Shown here: positions 34,426 through 42,691 of the stretch, piece after piece
Position numbering within the stretch: the first letter of the stretch is position 1
Layout of the letters: the number at the start of each line of letters is the position of its first letter
Notes under the pieces: generated by a model
The model's input: only the letters and a program-made list of their open reading frames with translations
The model's database searches: none
What the model was told of the DNA's origin: nothing
Source of the DNA: Phycicoccus avicenniae
GTDB taxonomy: Bacteria > Actinomycetota > Actinomycetes > Actinomycetales > Dermatophilaceae
Direction: 5' to 3'
Assembly: GCF_018139485.1 (NCBI RefSeq)
Contig: NZ_JAGSNF010000001.1
Coordinates: 186,001-250,000, forward strand
Length of the DNA: 64,000 nucleotides
Translations under genes and position numbers: made by a program

Positions 34426-35394
34426 GTGAGACTGTCACTGCTCGACCGTTCCCGCACACGTGCGGGAGAGCCAGACGCCCTCGCGCTGCGGCACACCGTC
34501 GACCGGGCGGTCCGGGCCGAGGCGGCGGGGTTCCACCGGTTCTGGGTGGCAGAGCACCATGCCGTCCCGGGCGTCGCGTCGGGATCGCCTCCGCTGCTCG
34601 TCGCGACCATCGGCTCGGCGACCTCCCGGATCAGGATCGGGTCCGGAGGCGTGATGTTGCCACTGCACCAGCCGCTCGTCGTCGCAGAGCAGTTCCTCAT
34701 GCTCCAGGCCCTGCACCCGGGGCGGGTCGACCTCGGCATCGGGCGGTCGCTGGGCTTCACACCACCGGTCCGACGGGCCCTGCGCAGGGAGTCGGACGAG
34801 CCGGACACGTTCCGGGAGGACCTCCAGGAGCTGCGCTCCTACCTCGACGGGGAGGCCGAGGTCACTGCGCGGCCGTCGGTGGCCGGGGGTGTCCCGGTCT
34901 TCGTCCTCGCGACCGGCCGGGGAGTCCGGCTGGCCGCGGAGCTCGGGCTCCCGGTCGTCGTCGGGGGACCCGTCCTGGACGCGGACGAGCTGCCCGACAT
35001 GCTGGCCGAGTACCGGCGATCGTTCCAGCCCGCGGGTGCGGACCGGGCCACGGTGGTCGTCTCGGTGGACGTCCTCGTCGCGGACGACGAGGCCACGGCC
35101 CGCCGGCTGGCCCTGCCGGAGGCGTGGGCGTCCGCGCAGGCGCGACGTACCGGGAGCTTCCCGCCCCTGGAGTCCCCCGATGACATCGAGACCGCCGACT
35201 GGGGGGAGCAGGTCCGTCGTCGCGTCGAGGAGGGCGTGGGCCGCACCATCGCGGGGACGGCCGCCACGGTCCGGTGCCGTCTGGAGCGGCTCGTCGAGCG
35301 GTCGGGCGCCGACGGGCTGATGGCCAGCTCGTCGACCTTCGACCTGGACGCGCTGCACGCCTCGGACCGCATGCTCCACGACGTGGTGGGCTGA
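34426..35394 (+). CDS. LLM class flavin-dependent oxidoreductase (luciferase-like)
   Basis: 322 residues. GTG 34426. RLSLLDRSRTRAG at the start, then FHRFWVAEHHAVPGVASGSP and RIRIGSGGVMLPLHQPLVVA mark the MsnO8/LLM subfamily of bacterial luciferase-like monooxygenases, which use FMNH2 or F420. The later GVPVFVLATGRGVRLAAELG strand and a C-terminal helix complete the barrel. No ribosome binding site stands out. The region before it lacks the repeated promoter. It is convergent with the old yellow enzyme gene, separated by a bidirectional hairpin. Confidence 0.8.
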   Translation: MRLSLLDRSRTRAGEPDALALRHTVDRAVRAEAAGFHRFWVAEHHAVPGVASGSPPLLVATIGSATSRIRIGSGGVMLPLHQPLVVAEQFLMLQALHPGRVDLGIGRSLGFTPPVRRALRRESDEPDTFREDLQELRSYLDGEAEVTARPSVAGGVPVFVLATGRGVRLAAELGLPVVVGGPVLDADELPDMLAEYRRSFQPAGADRATVVVSVDVLVADDEATARRLALPEAWASAQARRTGSFPPLESPDDIETADWGEQVRRRVEEGVGRTIAGTAATVRCRLERLVERSGADGLMASSSTFDLDALHASDRMLHDVVG

Positions 35395-35420
35395 CCGCGG
35401 CGGCGCCGTGGCCAAGCACT

Positions 35421-35441
35421 CCGGACGGCAGGACCGTCCGG
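35421..35441. terminator. Bidirectional terminator hairpin
   Basis: CCGGACGG / CCGTCCGG, perfect 8-bp stem with a 5-base loop, between the convergent LLM and OYE genes. Confidence 0.7.
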
Positions 35442-35463
35442 GGTGTCCTGCGGGGGACCTGGG

Positions 35464-36552
35464 TCAGGCGGTGAGTCCGGCCGGCCCGCCCGACGTCGGG
35501 TAGGTGATGTACCCGTCGTCCCCGCCCATGTAGTAGAGCGCGTCGTCGGCGACCGCCAGAGGGCTGCCCGTGCGCAGCCGTTCCACGAGTTCCGGGTTGG
35601 CGATGAAGGCGCGGCCGAAGGAGATGAGGTCGGCCCCGTGACCGAGCCACCGCTCGGCATCGTCGAGCCCTGCTGGGGTCGTCGCCGTCGGCACCGAGGG
35701 GTTCATGACGAGGGTCCCCGGCCACACGTCACGCAGCCGCAGGAGGGTGTCCTCGTCCGTCCCCTCCTCGAGGTGCACGTAGGCCAGGCCCAGGGCGGAC
35801 AGCCGGGTGAGGAGGGTCGTGTAGAGCTCGGTGACGTCGGTGTCGACCGCGTCCTGGATGCCTGCACCGGGCGAGAGTCGGATGCCGACGCGCTCGGCGC
35901 CCACCGCCTCGACCGCGGCCGCGACGGCCTCGACGGCGAAGCGGGTGCGTGCCTCGACGGACCCGCCGTAGCGGTCCGTGCGGAGGTTGGCGTTGCTCGC
36001 GAGGAACTGGCTGACGAGGTACCCGTTCGCACCGTGCACCTCGACCCCGTCGAAGCCGGCCTCGATCGCCGCTCGTGCCGCAGGCCCGAAGGACGCCGCC
36101 TCATCCGCGGCCTCGTCCGTCGTGAGCGCCCGAGGGGCCGGTGCCGGCTGCGGGCCTGCCGGGGTGAACATCATGACGTCGCGTGCCGCCACGGCCGACG
36201 GCCCCACGGGCTGCTGACCGGTCGTGTCCGGGTGGCTGAGCCGCCCTGCGTGCTGGATCTGCGCGACGATGCGGCCACCCGCCGCGTGGACCGCAGAGGT
36301 CACCTGGCGCCAGGACCGGACCTGGGCCTCGGTGGTCAGGCCGGGTGTCATCGGGTTCGACTGGCCGAGTCGGCTCGGCCAGATGCCCTCGGACACGATG
36401 AGGCCCGCGCCGGCGCGTTGGGCGTAGTACGTCGCCATCGACGCGGAGGCGAGGCCGTCGCCGTCTGACCGGGCCCGGGTCATGGGCGCCATGACAATCC
36501 GGTTGGGGAGCGTGGCGATTGATGTGTTGACGGTGTCGAAGAGTGTTGTCAT
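35464..36552 (-). CDS. Old yellow enzyme family alkene reductase
   Basis: 362 residues. ATG 36552, seven bases after the -10 of a MerR-type promoter, so likely leaderless. LPNRIVMAPMTRARSDG at the start, IVAQIQHAGRLSH (FMN/substrate loop), FDGVEVHGANGYLVSQFLAS and LRTDRYGGSVEAR are the classical OYE blocks, and LISFGRAFIANPEL closes the barrel. OYEs use NADPH to reduce activated C=C bonds of enones, quinones or nitro compounds. It is divergent from a small MerR regulator with a perfect dyad in between, the arrangement expected for an electrophile-inducible reductase. Confidence 0.9.
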   Translation of the reverse strand: MTTLFDTVNTSIATLPNRIVMAPMTRARSDGDGLASASMATYYAQRAGAGLIVSEGIWPSRLGQSNPMTPGLTTEAQVRSWRQVTSAVHAAGGRIVAQIQHAGRLSHPDTTGQQPVGPSAVAARDVMMFTPAGPQPAPAPRALTTDEAADEAASFGPAARAAIEAGFDGVEVHGANGYLVSQFLASNANLRTDRYGGSVEARTRFAVEAVAAAVEAVGAERVGIRLSPGAGIQDAVDTDVTELYTTLLTRLSALGLAYVHLEEGTDEDTLLRLRDVWPGTLVMNPSVPTATTPAGLDDAERWLGHGADLISFGRAFIANPELVERLRTGSPLAVADDALYYMGGDDGYITYPTSGGPAGLTA

Positions 36553-36559
36553 CCCTGCT

Positions 36560-36592
36560 ACGCTAAAACCTGACGTTGACGTCAGGGTCAAG
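36560..36592 (-). promoter_or_regulatory. MerR-type promoter/operator of the OYE gene
   Basis: On the minus strand: -35 TTGACC (36591-36586), -10 TAGCGT (36565-36560), 20-bp spacer. The perfect 8-2-8 dyad CCTGACGT-TG-ACGTCAGG (36569-36586) reaches into the -35. This is the usual MerR activator geometry and differs in dyad sequence from the seven TGGCCG-type sites. Confidence 0.85.
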
Positions 36593-36638
36593 TCGAGGAT
36601 GCGGTGGCTCGTCGAGCGCCGCGAAAGGACGGTTTGTC

Positions 36639-37001
36639 GTGCGGATCGGAGAGCTCGCGCGCGAGTCCGGGGTGAGTGTCCGGGCGTTGCGCTACTACGA
36701 GGAGCAGGGGCTGCTGAGCAGCGAGCGCTCGAGCGGTGGGCAGCGGATGTACGCCGAGACAGCCGTCGACCGCGTGCGCTTTTTCCAGACTCTGTACGCG
36801 GCGGGTCTGAGCAGCCGCCGGATCGCCGAGCTGCTGCCATGTATCGACACCGGTCACACGACGGCACAGCAGCGGACGATGCTGCAGGGCGAGCGGGCAG
36901 AGCTCGACCGTCGTATGGCGGAGCTTGCCCAGGCCGGCGCGCGGCTCGATGACCTCATCACCGCGGCGGAGAGCCGGAGCCAGCCGACCCCCGCCCTCTA
37001 G
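36639..37001 (+). CDS. MerR family transcriptional regulator (short)
   Basis: 120 residues. GTG 36639 with AAAGGAC upstream. VRIGELARESGVSVRALRYY is the recognition helix, followed by GGQRMYAETAVDRVRFFQTL and a coiled dimer helix. One Cys lies in LLPCIDTGH, at the place where CueR/SoxR-like proteins begin their sensor loop, but there is no C-terminal metal pair, so it is of the YhdM/NmlR-like aldehyde- or electrophile-sensing kind rather than metal. It is divergent from the OYE gene with a perfect dyad between. Confidence 0.85.
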   Translation: MRIGELARESGVSVRALRYYEEQGLLSSERSSGGQRMYAETAVDRVRFFQTLYAAGLSSRRIAELLPCIDTGHTTAQQRTMLQGERAELDRRMAELAQAGARLDDLITAAESRSQPTPAL

Positions 37002-37113
37002 GTCGACGCCGGAGCGCAGCTCGCCGTTCGCCGCGTCCTCATGACACCGAGCCTGGGTGAGCGCGGACGAACGGCCGTCGACGACCGCCCGAGTACCGAC
37101 GCACCGGGCGACG

Positions 37114-38232
37114 TTACGTCCGCCGGGTCCCGTCCTCCTCCAAGCGAGGGAGGACCTCGTCGATGAACCGCGTCACGCCGGTGCTGTAGTCCATCATCGT
37201 GAGAGCGACGCCGTCAATGCCGGCGTCTCGCAGTCGAGCTAGCTGGTCGGCGATGGTGTCCGGAGCTCCGATCAGCGGGTAGCCGGCCATCGTGGACGCA
37301 ACGGCCCCGGCGAGCTGGCGGTGCTGCTCGGCCGGCATGCCAGTGCCGCCCATGGTCCACTCGATGGCGTTGGCCACAGCCTGCTCGTCAGCGTCCACCT
37401 CGGCCCACCGCCGCACCAGGGCCCGGGCCTCATCGTCGGTGTCGGCACAGACGAGCGATGCGGCGATCCACACCGACTGCGTGCGGCCGGCCTCGGCGGC
37501 CATCCGCCGGATTTCGCCGACCTTCGTCCTGACCGACTCGAGGTCGAACGCGGAGACGAAGGACAGGTCCGCATGTCGGGTGGCGAATTCGTGACCCCGA
37601 GCGGAGAACGCGGCATTCATGATCGGGGGGTGTGGCTGCTGGAGCGGGCCCGGACGGCTGTAACCCCCGACGACGTCCAACCACTCGCCCCGATGGTCGA
37701 ACTCCTCCCCCGCCCAGAGCCGAAGCACGACACCGAGCCACTCCTGGGTGTAGGCGTAGCGGGCGTCGTGATCGAGAGTCGCCGCGCCGAACATCGCCAG
37801 CTCCTTCGCGAACCACCCGGCCACGACGTTCAACCCGACCCGACCGTGCGAGATGGCATCGAGGGTAGCGATCTGCTTGGCCACGATCACCGGAGACAGG
37901 GTCAGGCAGTGCGCAGTGGCGAAGATCGAGATGCGGGAGGTCCTGGCCGCTACGGCAGCGGCCCAGGTGAAGGCATCGAAGCTCTGTCCCCACGGGTTGG
38001 TCCGGCCCTCGAAGCCTCGCCACCGTGCGAACGGTATGACGGCCTCGAATCCGGCCTGTTCTGCCTGCAGCGCGAGGTCGAGATCCCGGTCCCAGTCGAT
38101 CTCGTGCCGATCGGCGGAGGTCGTCACAGCGCCGGGCGAGGTCACGTTGAGGCCGAACAGGGCGAGCTTCAGACCCGAGTCGGCGAAGAGCGGTCCGGTC
38201 GTGGTGCGAGGTACGTGCGGGAGATCGGTCAT
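37114..38232 (-). CDS. LLM class FMN-dependent monooxygenase (SfnG/SsuD/RutA-like)
   Basis: 372 residues. ATG 38232 with AAGGATC upstream. ADRHEIDWDRDLDLALQAEQ, FARWRGFEGRTNPWGQSFDA, and LSPVIVAKQIATLDAISHGR followed by GLNVVAGW, are the conserved blocks of the alkanesulfonate/dimethylsulfone/pyrimidine monooxygenase subgroup of luciferase-like enzymes. These enzymes cleave C-S or ring C-N bonds using reduced FMN supplied by a separate reductase, which is not seen adjacent. The N-terminal FGLNVTSPGAVT matches SfnG most closely. It is divergent from the alcohol dehydrogenase-like gene with 275 bp between. Confidence 0.8.
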   Translation of the reverse strand: MTDLPHVPRTTTGPLFADSGLKLALFGLNVTSPGAVTTSADRHEIDWDRDLDLALQAEQAGFEAVIPFARWRGFEGRTNPWGQSFDAFTWAAAVAARTSRISIFATAHCLTLSPVIVAKQIATLDAISHGRVGLNVVAGWFAKELAMFGAATLDHDARYAYTQEWLGVVLRLWAGEEFDHRGEWLDVVGGYSRPGPLQQPHPPIMNAAFSARGHEFATRHADLSFVSAFDLESVRTKVGEIRRMAAEAGRTQSVWIAASLVCADTDDEARALVRRWAEVDADEQAVANAIEWTMGGTGMPAEQHRQLAGAVASTMAGYPLIGAPDTIADQLARLRDAGIDGVALTMMDYSTGVTRFIDEVLPRLEEDGTRRT

Positions 38233-38468
38233 GCGCGATCCTTCTACCGTCAGTCGTGATTGGCGGTGCGCCGCCGGATGCGTCGCGCCGGGGGTGAGGT
38301 CAGTACATGGGTGGCCGCCGCGTCCAGGTCAAGCATCTGCCGTCGCTCGTGGGACACCCGCTGTCGCCGGAACGGCGCTGAACGCCATGAACTCCGAGCT
38401 CGTGCGACGAGCAGAGCGACTACTGGCTGCGGCTTACATCGACGAGCGCTGCCGAGCGGTGCCGGGTG

Positions 38469-38500
38469 CTTGAGGTGGCCGTGACGGCCACCTGTCGACT
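38469..38500 (+). promoter_or_regulatory. Repeated MerR-type promoter, site D
   Basis: -35 TTGAGG (38470-38475), 19-bp spacer, -10 TCGACT (38495-38500). Its dyad is the best in the set: AGGTGGCCG-TGA-CGGCCACCT, nine of nine pairs. The dehydrogenase ATG at 38508 is seven bases after the -10. The remaining intergenic DNA (38,233-38,468) holds no gene I can support. Confidence 0.8.
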
Positions 38501-38507
38501 CGAGCCC

Positions 38508-39593
38508 ATGGACATGTCGGACCCCTCGAACGAAGCCCTCTGGGCGACTTACCGCAGCGCCCGGTTGTCTACCGGCCAGGCCGCTTACACGCGCCCTGGA
38601 CGCGGCGAGATCGTGGTGCGCGTGCGAGCGGTCGCACTCAATCCGGTCGACACCATGACCGGCTGGAATCGCCGGGTCGTCTACCCCTGGCTGAACTATC
38701 CGGCCGTGCTGGGCGTCGACGTCGCCGGGGACGTGGTCGAGGTCGGACCCGGCACCGGTCGTCTCAGCGTCGGCGAACGTGTCATCGGGTTGGCTCTCGG
38801 GCAGGAACGTGACTGCAACAGCCCGGCTCACGGCGCCTTCCAGAAGTACGTGGTCCTGCGGGCGGCTCTGGTCAGCCCGATCCCGGACCAGCTGCCCTAC
38901 GAGCAGGCGGCTGTCCTTCCCCTGGGTGTGGCCACTGCCGCGTCCGGGCTGTTCGGACGTGACCAGCTCGCGCTGGATCTGCCCGATACGTCGCGACGCC
39001 GTGAGGACGCCACCGTGCTGGTCTGGGGCGGGTCGACCAGCGTGGGGTGTAACGCGATCCAGCTTGCGCGTCACGCCGGCTATCGCGTAGTCACCACGGC
39101 GTCCCCGCGCCACCACCCGCTCGTCCTCGATCTCGGCGCCGACGTCGCTCTCGACCGTCGCGACCCCGACGTCGTGCGGCGGACGAGCGACGTGCTGGCC
39201 CGGCGTCACCTCGCTGGGATCGTGGCCATCGGGAGCGCCTCGACGGTCCCGACCGTGCGGATCGCCGCGAACGTGGGCGCGCGTCGGTCGACGGAGTCAG
39301 CGCAACGAGTGGGGGTCGCCTCGGTGCAGCCGTCGCCGCTCACGACACTGGTCAGCCGTCTTGCCCGCTTCCGAGGCGTCCGTCTCTCGACTGTGTGGGG
39401 AGGGTCAGTCGCCCATGAGCGGCTCGGGGCCGAGATCTTCACACGGGTCCTTCCGGCCGCCCTGGCCGCAGGCAGCTACCGCCCCGCCCCGTTCAGCGAG
39501 GTAGCCGGACAGGGTCTGGAGGCAGTTCCCGACGCCCTTGAAAGGCTTCGAGCCGGCGTCTCCTCACGCAAGCTGGTGGTCAGAATCCCCTGA
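38508..39593 (+). CDS. Zinc-type alcohol dehydrogenase-like / quinone oxidoreductase-like (MDR)
   Basis: 361 residues from ATG 38508; ATG 38514 is an alternative. The GroES-like half has EIVVRVRAVALNPVDTMTG and YPAVLGVDVAGDVVEVG. The Rossmann half has LVWGGSTSVGCNAIQLARHA, the motif of the TOXD/enoyl-reductase branch of medium-chain dehydrogenases. There is no structural or catalytic zinc cysteine set, so it is probably a zinc-independent NADPH reductase of enals or quinones. It follows repeated promoter D directly and is probably leaderless. A short non-coding stretch separates it from the convergent amidase gene. Confidence 0.8.
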   Translation: MDMSDPSNEALWATYRSARLSTGQAAYTRPGRGEIVVRVRAVALNPVDTMTGWNRRVVYPWLNYPAVLGVDVAGDVVEVGPGTGRLSVGERVIGLALGQERDCNSPAHGAFQKYVVLRAALVSPIPDQLPYEQAAVLPLGVATAASGLFGRDQLALDLPDTSRRREDATVLVWGGSTSVGCNAIQLARHAGYRVVTTASPRHHPLVLDLGADVALDRRDPDVVRRTSDVLARRHLAGIVAIGSASTVPTVRIAANVGARRSTESAQRVGVASVQPSPLTTLVSRLARFRGVRLSTVWGGSVAHERLGAEIFTRVLPAALAAGSYRPAPFSEVAGQGLEAVPDALERLRAGVSSRKLVVRIP

Positions 39594-39816
39594 GGCCAGA
39601 CGCGCTGCTGCCTCTCGCCTCGACCCGGCCCCGACAAGTACGTCTCTGCTCTCGACCACCCGCGACACCAGGCACCGCCGAGCACTCCCGGCGCCGTCGG
39701 CACCGACGAGCGGGTGGTCGTCGAGGACGGTGGTGAGGTCCCATGTGACCTTGGCGCAGTTGCCCGCGGGGTCGCTGCGCGCAGCAGTGGGGCACGTCCG
39801 CACAGCATGGGAACTC

Positions 39817-41184
39817 CTAGCCGGGTAGGGCGGCCTTCTCGATCGTCGCTGCCGCCCGCAGGAGCGACCGCTCCGCGAATGGCCGGCCGATGACTTGAAC
39901 TCCGACCGGCAGCCCCTCCGCGTCGGTTCCCGCCGGAACCGAGACGGCAGGGCGCCCGGTCAGGTTCGCTGGGGCGGAGAGCCGGACATATGCGTCGGAG
40001 ACCGACTCCGAGGTCCCGTCCGCCCACGTCAGCACCTCCTGCCCGACCAGGGTCGCGGTCACAGGAGTCGACGGGGCCACGAGGACGTCGACCGTGGAGA
40101 ACATCTCGTCCCAGGCGCGGGCGATCAAGGTTCGGGCCCGCTGCGCACGGACGTAGTCGGTGGCCAGGAACATCTCACCGGCTTCCAGCAGTCCCCGCAC
40201 GTCCGAGCCGTAGAGATCGGCCGACGTATGCAGCTGCTCCTGGTGATAGGCACTGGCCTCCGGGACCATGAGTCCCCACTGCGTGGGGTGGTACAGGTGG
40301 GACATCGGGACCGTGACCGGTACCAGTCTCGCCCCAGCTTCTCCGAGTGCCTCGATCGATGCGCGTGCGACGTTCTCGACGCCCGGTTGCACGCGGTCGA
40401 AGAAGAAGTTCGTGGGGACCCCTACCCGAAGGCCCTCCCCACCGTGCTGGATGTCGCTGGCGACATCCACGACATGACGCGTGGCGCTGGCGGAATCACG
40501 CAGGTGGCGATCGCCGAAGGCTGCGAGGACGAGTGCCGTGTCGTGCACCGTTCGTGCCATCGGTCCGACGTGGTCCAACGACCAGGACAGGGATGCGACC
40601 CCCGCGCTGGGCAGGAGTCCGTACGTCGGCTTGAGGCCGACAACGCCGGTGAGCGCCGCAGGTACACGGATCGAGCCGCCGGTGTCAGTGCCCAGCGCGC
40701 CGAGTACCTGCGAGGAGGCCAGCGCGGCAGCGGAACCTCCACTCGATCCGCCAGGGATCCGATCGACGTCATGAGGGTTGCGGGTGGTTGGGGTGGTGAG
40801 TCCGTAGGCGAACTCGTGGCTGTGGGTCGACCCGATGATCACCGCTCCGGATCGGCGCAGGGCCGTCACCACCGCGGCGTCCTCCGTCGGGACACGTCCA
40901 GCCCTCACGGCTGAACTCGAGGTGGACTCCACGCCCTTGACGTCGATCAGGCTCTTGATCCCGAACGGGATCCCGTGCAGCGGGCCGCGATGGTGGCCGG
41001 CGGCCAGCTCGTGTGTCAGTCTCGCTGCCTGTTCGCGTGCACCGTCGACGTCGACCTGGGCGAACGCGCCGAGGCTGCCGAGGGCGTCCGTGGCCTCGAG
41101 CGACTGTTCGACGAGGTCGATCGGGCTCAGTTGCCCGGAGGCGATCGCCGCTCCTGACTCGGTGATGGTCGACGAGATGCTCAT
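39817..41184 (-). CDS. Amidase signature family hydrolase (GatA-like)
   Basis: 455 residues. ATG 41184 overlaps the MFS stop (ATGA). The amidase triad is complete: Lys77 in GIPFGIKSLIDV, cis-Ser147 in PGGSSGGSAAA and nucleophile Ser171 in GTDTGGSIRVPAALTG, followed by GLKPTYGLLP. Length and layout are normal. It is not expected to be the GatA subunit, because no gatB/gatC genes are near. It cleaves an amide to acid and ammonia; the substrate may be what the upstream MFS protein carries. Confidence 0.9.
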   Translation of the reverse strand: MSISSTITESGAAIASGQLSPIDLVEQSLEATDALGSLGAFAQVDVDGAREQAARLTHELAAGHHRGPLHGIPFGIKSLIDVKGVESTSSSAVRAGRVPTEDAAVVTALRRSGAVIIGSTHSHEFAYGLTTPTTRNPHDVDRIPGGSSGGSAAALASSQVLGALGTDTGGSIRVPAALTGVVGLKPTYGLLPSAGVASLSWSLDHVGPMARTVHDTALVLAAFGDRHLRDSASATRHVVDVASDIQHGGEGLRVGVPTNFFFDRVQPGVENVARASIEALGEAGARLVPVTVPMSHLYHPTQWGLMVPEASAYHQEQLHTSADLYGSDVRGLLEAGEMFLATDYVRAQRARTLIARAWDEMFSTVDVLVAPSTPVTATLVGQEVLTWADGTSESVSDAYVRLSAPANLTGRPAVSVPAGTDAEGLPVGVQVIGRPFAERSLLRAAATIEKAALPG

Positions 41185-42602
41185 CGGTTCGTGCCATTCG
41201 GGCGGAAGGAAGATGCGGGCGGCGTCTCGTGGAGGGGGATCGTTCGCAAGACGGTGGTGACGGAGTCGATGTGGTTCACGGTGTCCGCGATCTGCTCGTG
41301 GCGCTCCTCGGGAAGGGGAAAGGCCGTGCGAGCAGAGTGCCGACGGACGTCGTCGGCCGACGCGAGGTGCGCAGCTCGCTCATCCGCGTCGCGGCCGCCG
41401 CGGGCCACGCCGACGAGAGCGCCCGCCGAGAGAGCGATCAGCACACCACCCACGGTCATCGCGGCGAGCTTGATCCCCCCCGCGCCGGCGAGCAGTCCTG
41501 CCAGGACCGCCGGAACCCCCATGGACAGGTAGCTGATCACGTAGAAGGTCGACAGGAGACCTGCGCGCTCCTCGGGACTGGCACTGGGCATCACGATGCG
41601 CATCGATCCCTGGAAGCCTGCACCGAATCCGATCCCAGCGATGAGAGCGCCACCGAAGAGCAAGGTCGCCATGTCGATACCGACGCCGACGAGACTCACG
41701 GACAAGCCTGCCACCAGCGACGCGGCGCCGATCGCAAAGACCCGAGCCGGCGAGTGGGCCCGCAGCACGAGAATGGCGGCAGCACCGGAGAGCGTCAGCG
41801 TGGACACCAGATCGGCCCCCATGAGTGGGGACGAGGTGCCAGTGATCTCGTTGGCGAGCCTCGGGCCCAGCGAGAGGTAGAAGCCGCCAAGCGACCAGAC
41901 CGCCACGAGTACCGGAGCTGCTGTCAGCAGCGGCCGCCGAGCCATGGTCGGGGCGGCCATGCGTGGACGAAGTGAGCCCAGGGCCCCGGGCCGCCGGGGC
42001 GCGGTCTCCCTCATCATGGATGCCGCCATGGCAAGCAGCCCGAACGCGATGGTGAGCACGATGTAGACCGTCTGCTCTGGCGCGGGCGCCTCGACCACCA
42101 GCACCCCGGACCCGAGTGCGCCCGCGGCCATGCCGACCACCGGGGACACGCTGGCGACGAGGGCGGAGCGGTGAGGGATCAGGTCGGCCAGCGCTGCTGC
42201 CGTCGCGGAGGTTGCCGCTCCGGTGGCCAGTCCCTGCACGATGCGTGCGGCCGTGAGTTCTGGGGCCGAGTCTGCGACGGCGAACATGACCATGGCGATC
42301 ATCTCCACCGCGATGGCGGCGAGGATCACCGGCTTGCGTCCGATGAAGTCCGACAGGCGCCCGGCAACGAGCAGCGCTCCGAGCAGCGCAAGGGCGTACG
42401 CGGCGAAGATGACGGTGACGCTCACCGGCGCGAGCGACAGGGATTCCTGGTAGGTCGCGTAGAGCGGCGTCGGCGCACTCGATGCGGCGAGGAACGTCAT
42501 CGTGATGGCCGCGACGAGCACGAACGGTGCGACGACTCGGCGCGGCGCGGAAAGGGGATCGGACGCGACGGCGCTCGTTGGGGTCGGTCCTGTGCTGGGC
42601 AT
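41181..42602 (-). CDS. MFS transporter
   Basis: 473 residues. ATG 42602 with AGAGAGGCGAGC upstream. Twelve membrane segments; the loop GRLSDFIGRKPVILAA is the MFS signature, and TM4 ARIVQGLATGAATSA follows. After the last helix (about residue 410) there is a soluble tail of about 60 residues rich in His, Glu and Arg. The stop overlaps the amidase start (ATGA), so transporter and amidase form one operon controlled by the divergent TetR gene. Confidence 0.85.
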   Translation of the reverse strand: MPSTGPTPTSAVASDPLSAPRRVVAPFVLVAAITMTFLAASSAPTPLYATYQESLSLAPVSVTVIFAAYALALLGALLVAGRLSDFIGRKPVILAAIAVEMIAMVMFAVADSAPELTAARIVQGLATGAATSATAAALADLIPHRSALVASVSPVVGMAAGALGSGVLVVEAPAPEQTVYIVLTIAFGLLAMAASMMRETAPRRPGALGSLRPRMAAPTMARRPLLTAAPVLVAVWSLGGFYLSLGPRLANEITGTSSPLMGADLVSTLTLSGAAAILVLRAHSPARVFAIGAASLVAGLSVSLVGVGIDMATLLFGGALIAGIGFGAGFQGSMRIVMPSASPEERAGLLSTFYVISYLSMGVPAVLAGLLAGAGGIKLAAMTVGGVLIALSAGALVGVARGGRDADERAAHLASADDVRRHSARTAFPLPEERHEQIADTVNHIDSVTTVLRTIPLHETPPASSFRPNGTNR

Positions 42603-42617
42603 GCTCGCCTCTCTAAT

Positions 42618-42684
42618 GCAGAATCTTTGCTTTAAGGCCACCGTAGGTCGCCCCACCTCCAAAAGCAACTTCTTCGCGTTAAGG
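42618..42684. promoter_or_regulatory. Pair of 20-bp direct repeats in the MFS/TetR divergent promoter
   Basis: GCAGAATCTTTGCTTTAAGG (42618-42637) and GCAACTTCTTCGCGTTAAGG (42665-42684) agree at 15 of 20 positions. They lie over both start regions in the 89-bp gap between the MFS and TetR genes, as expected of TetR operators. Confidence 0.55.
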
Positions 42685-42691
42685 TGGACGC

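Noticed and set aside
39564-39803. 79-codon minus-strand ORF between the MDR and amidase genes
   Set aside because: No ribosome binding site, no recognised family, overlaps the end of the dehydrogenase gene.
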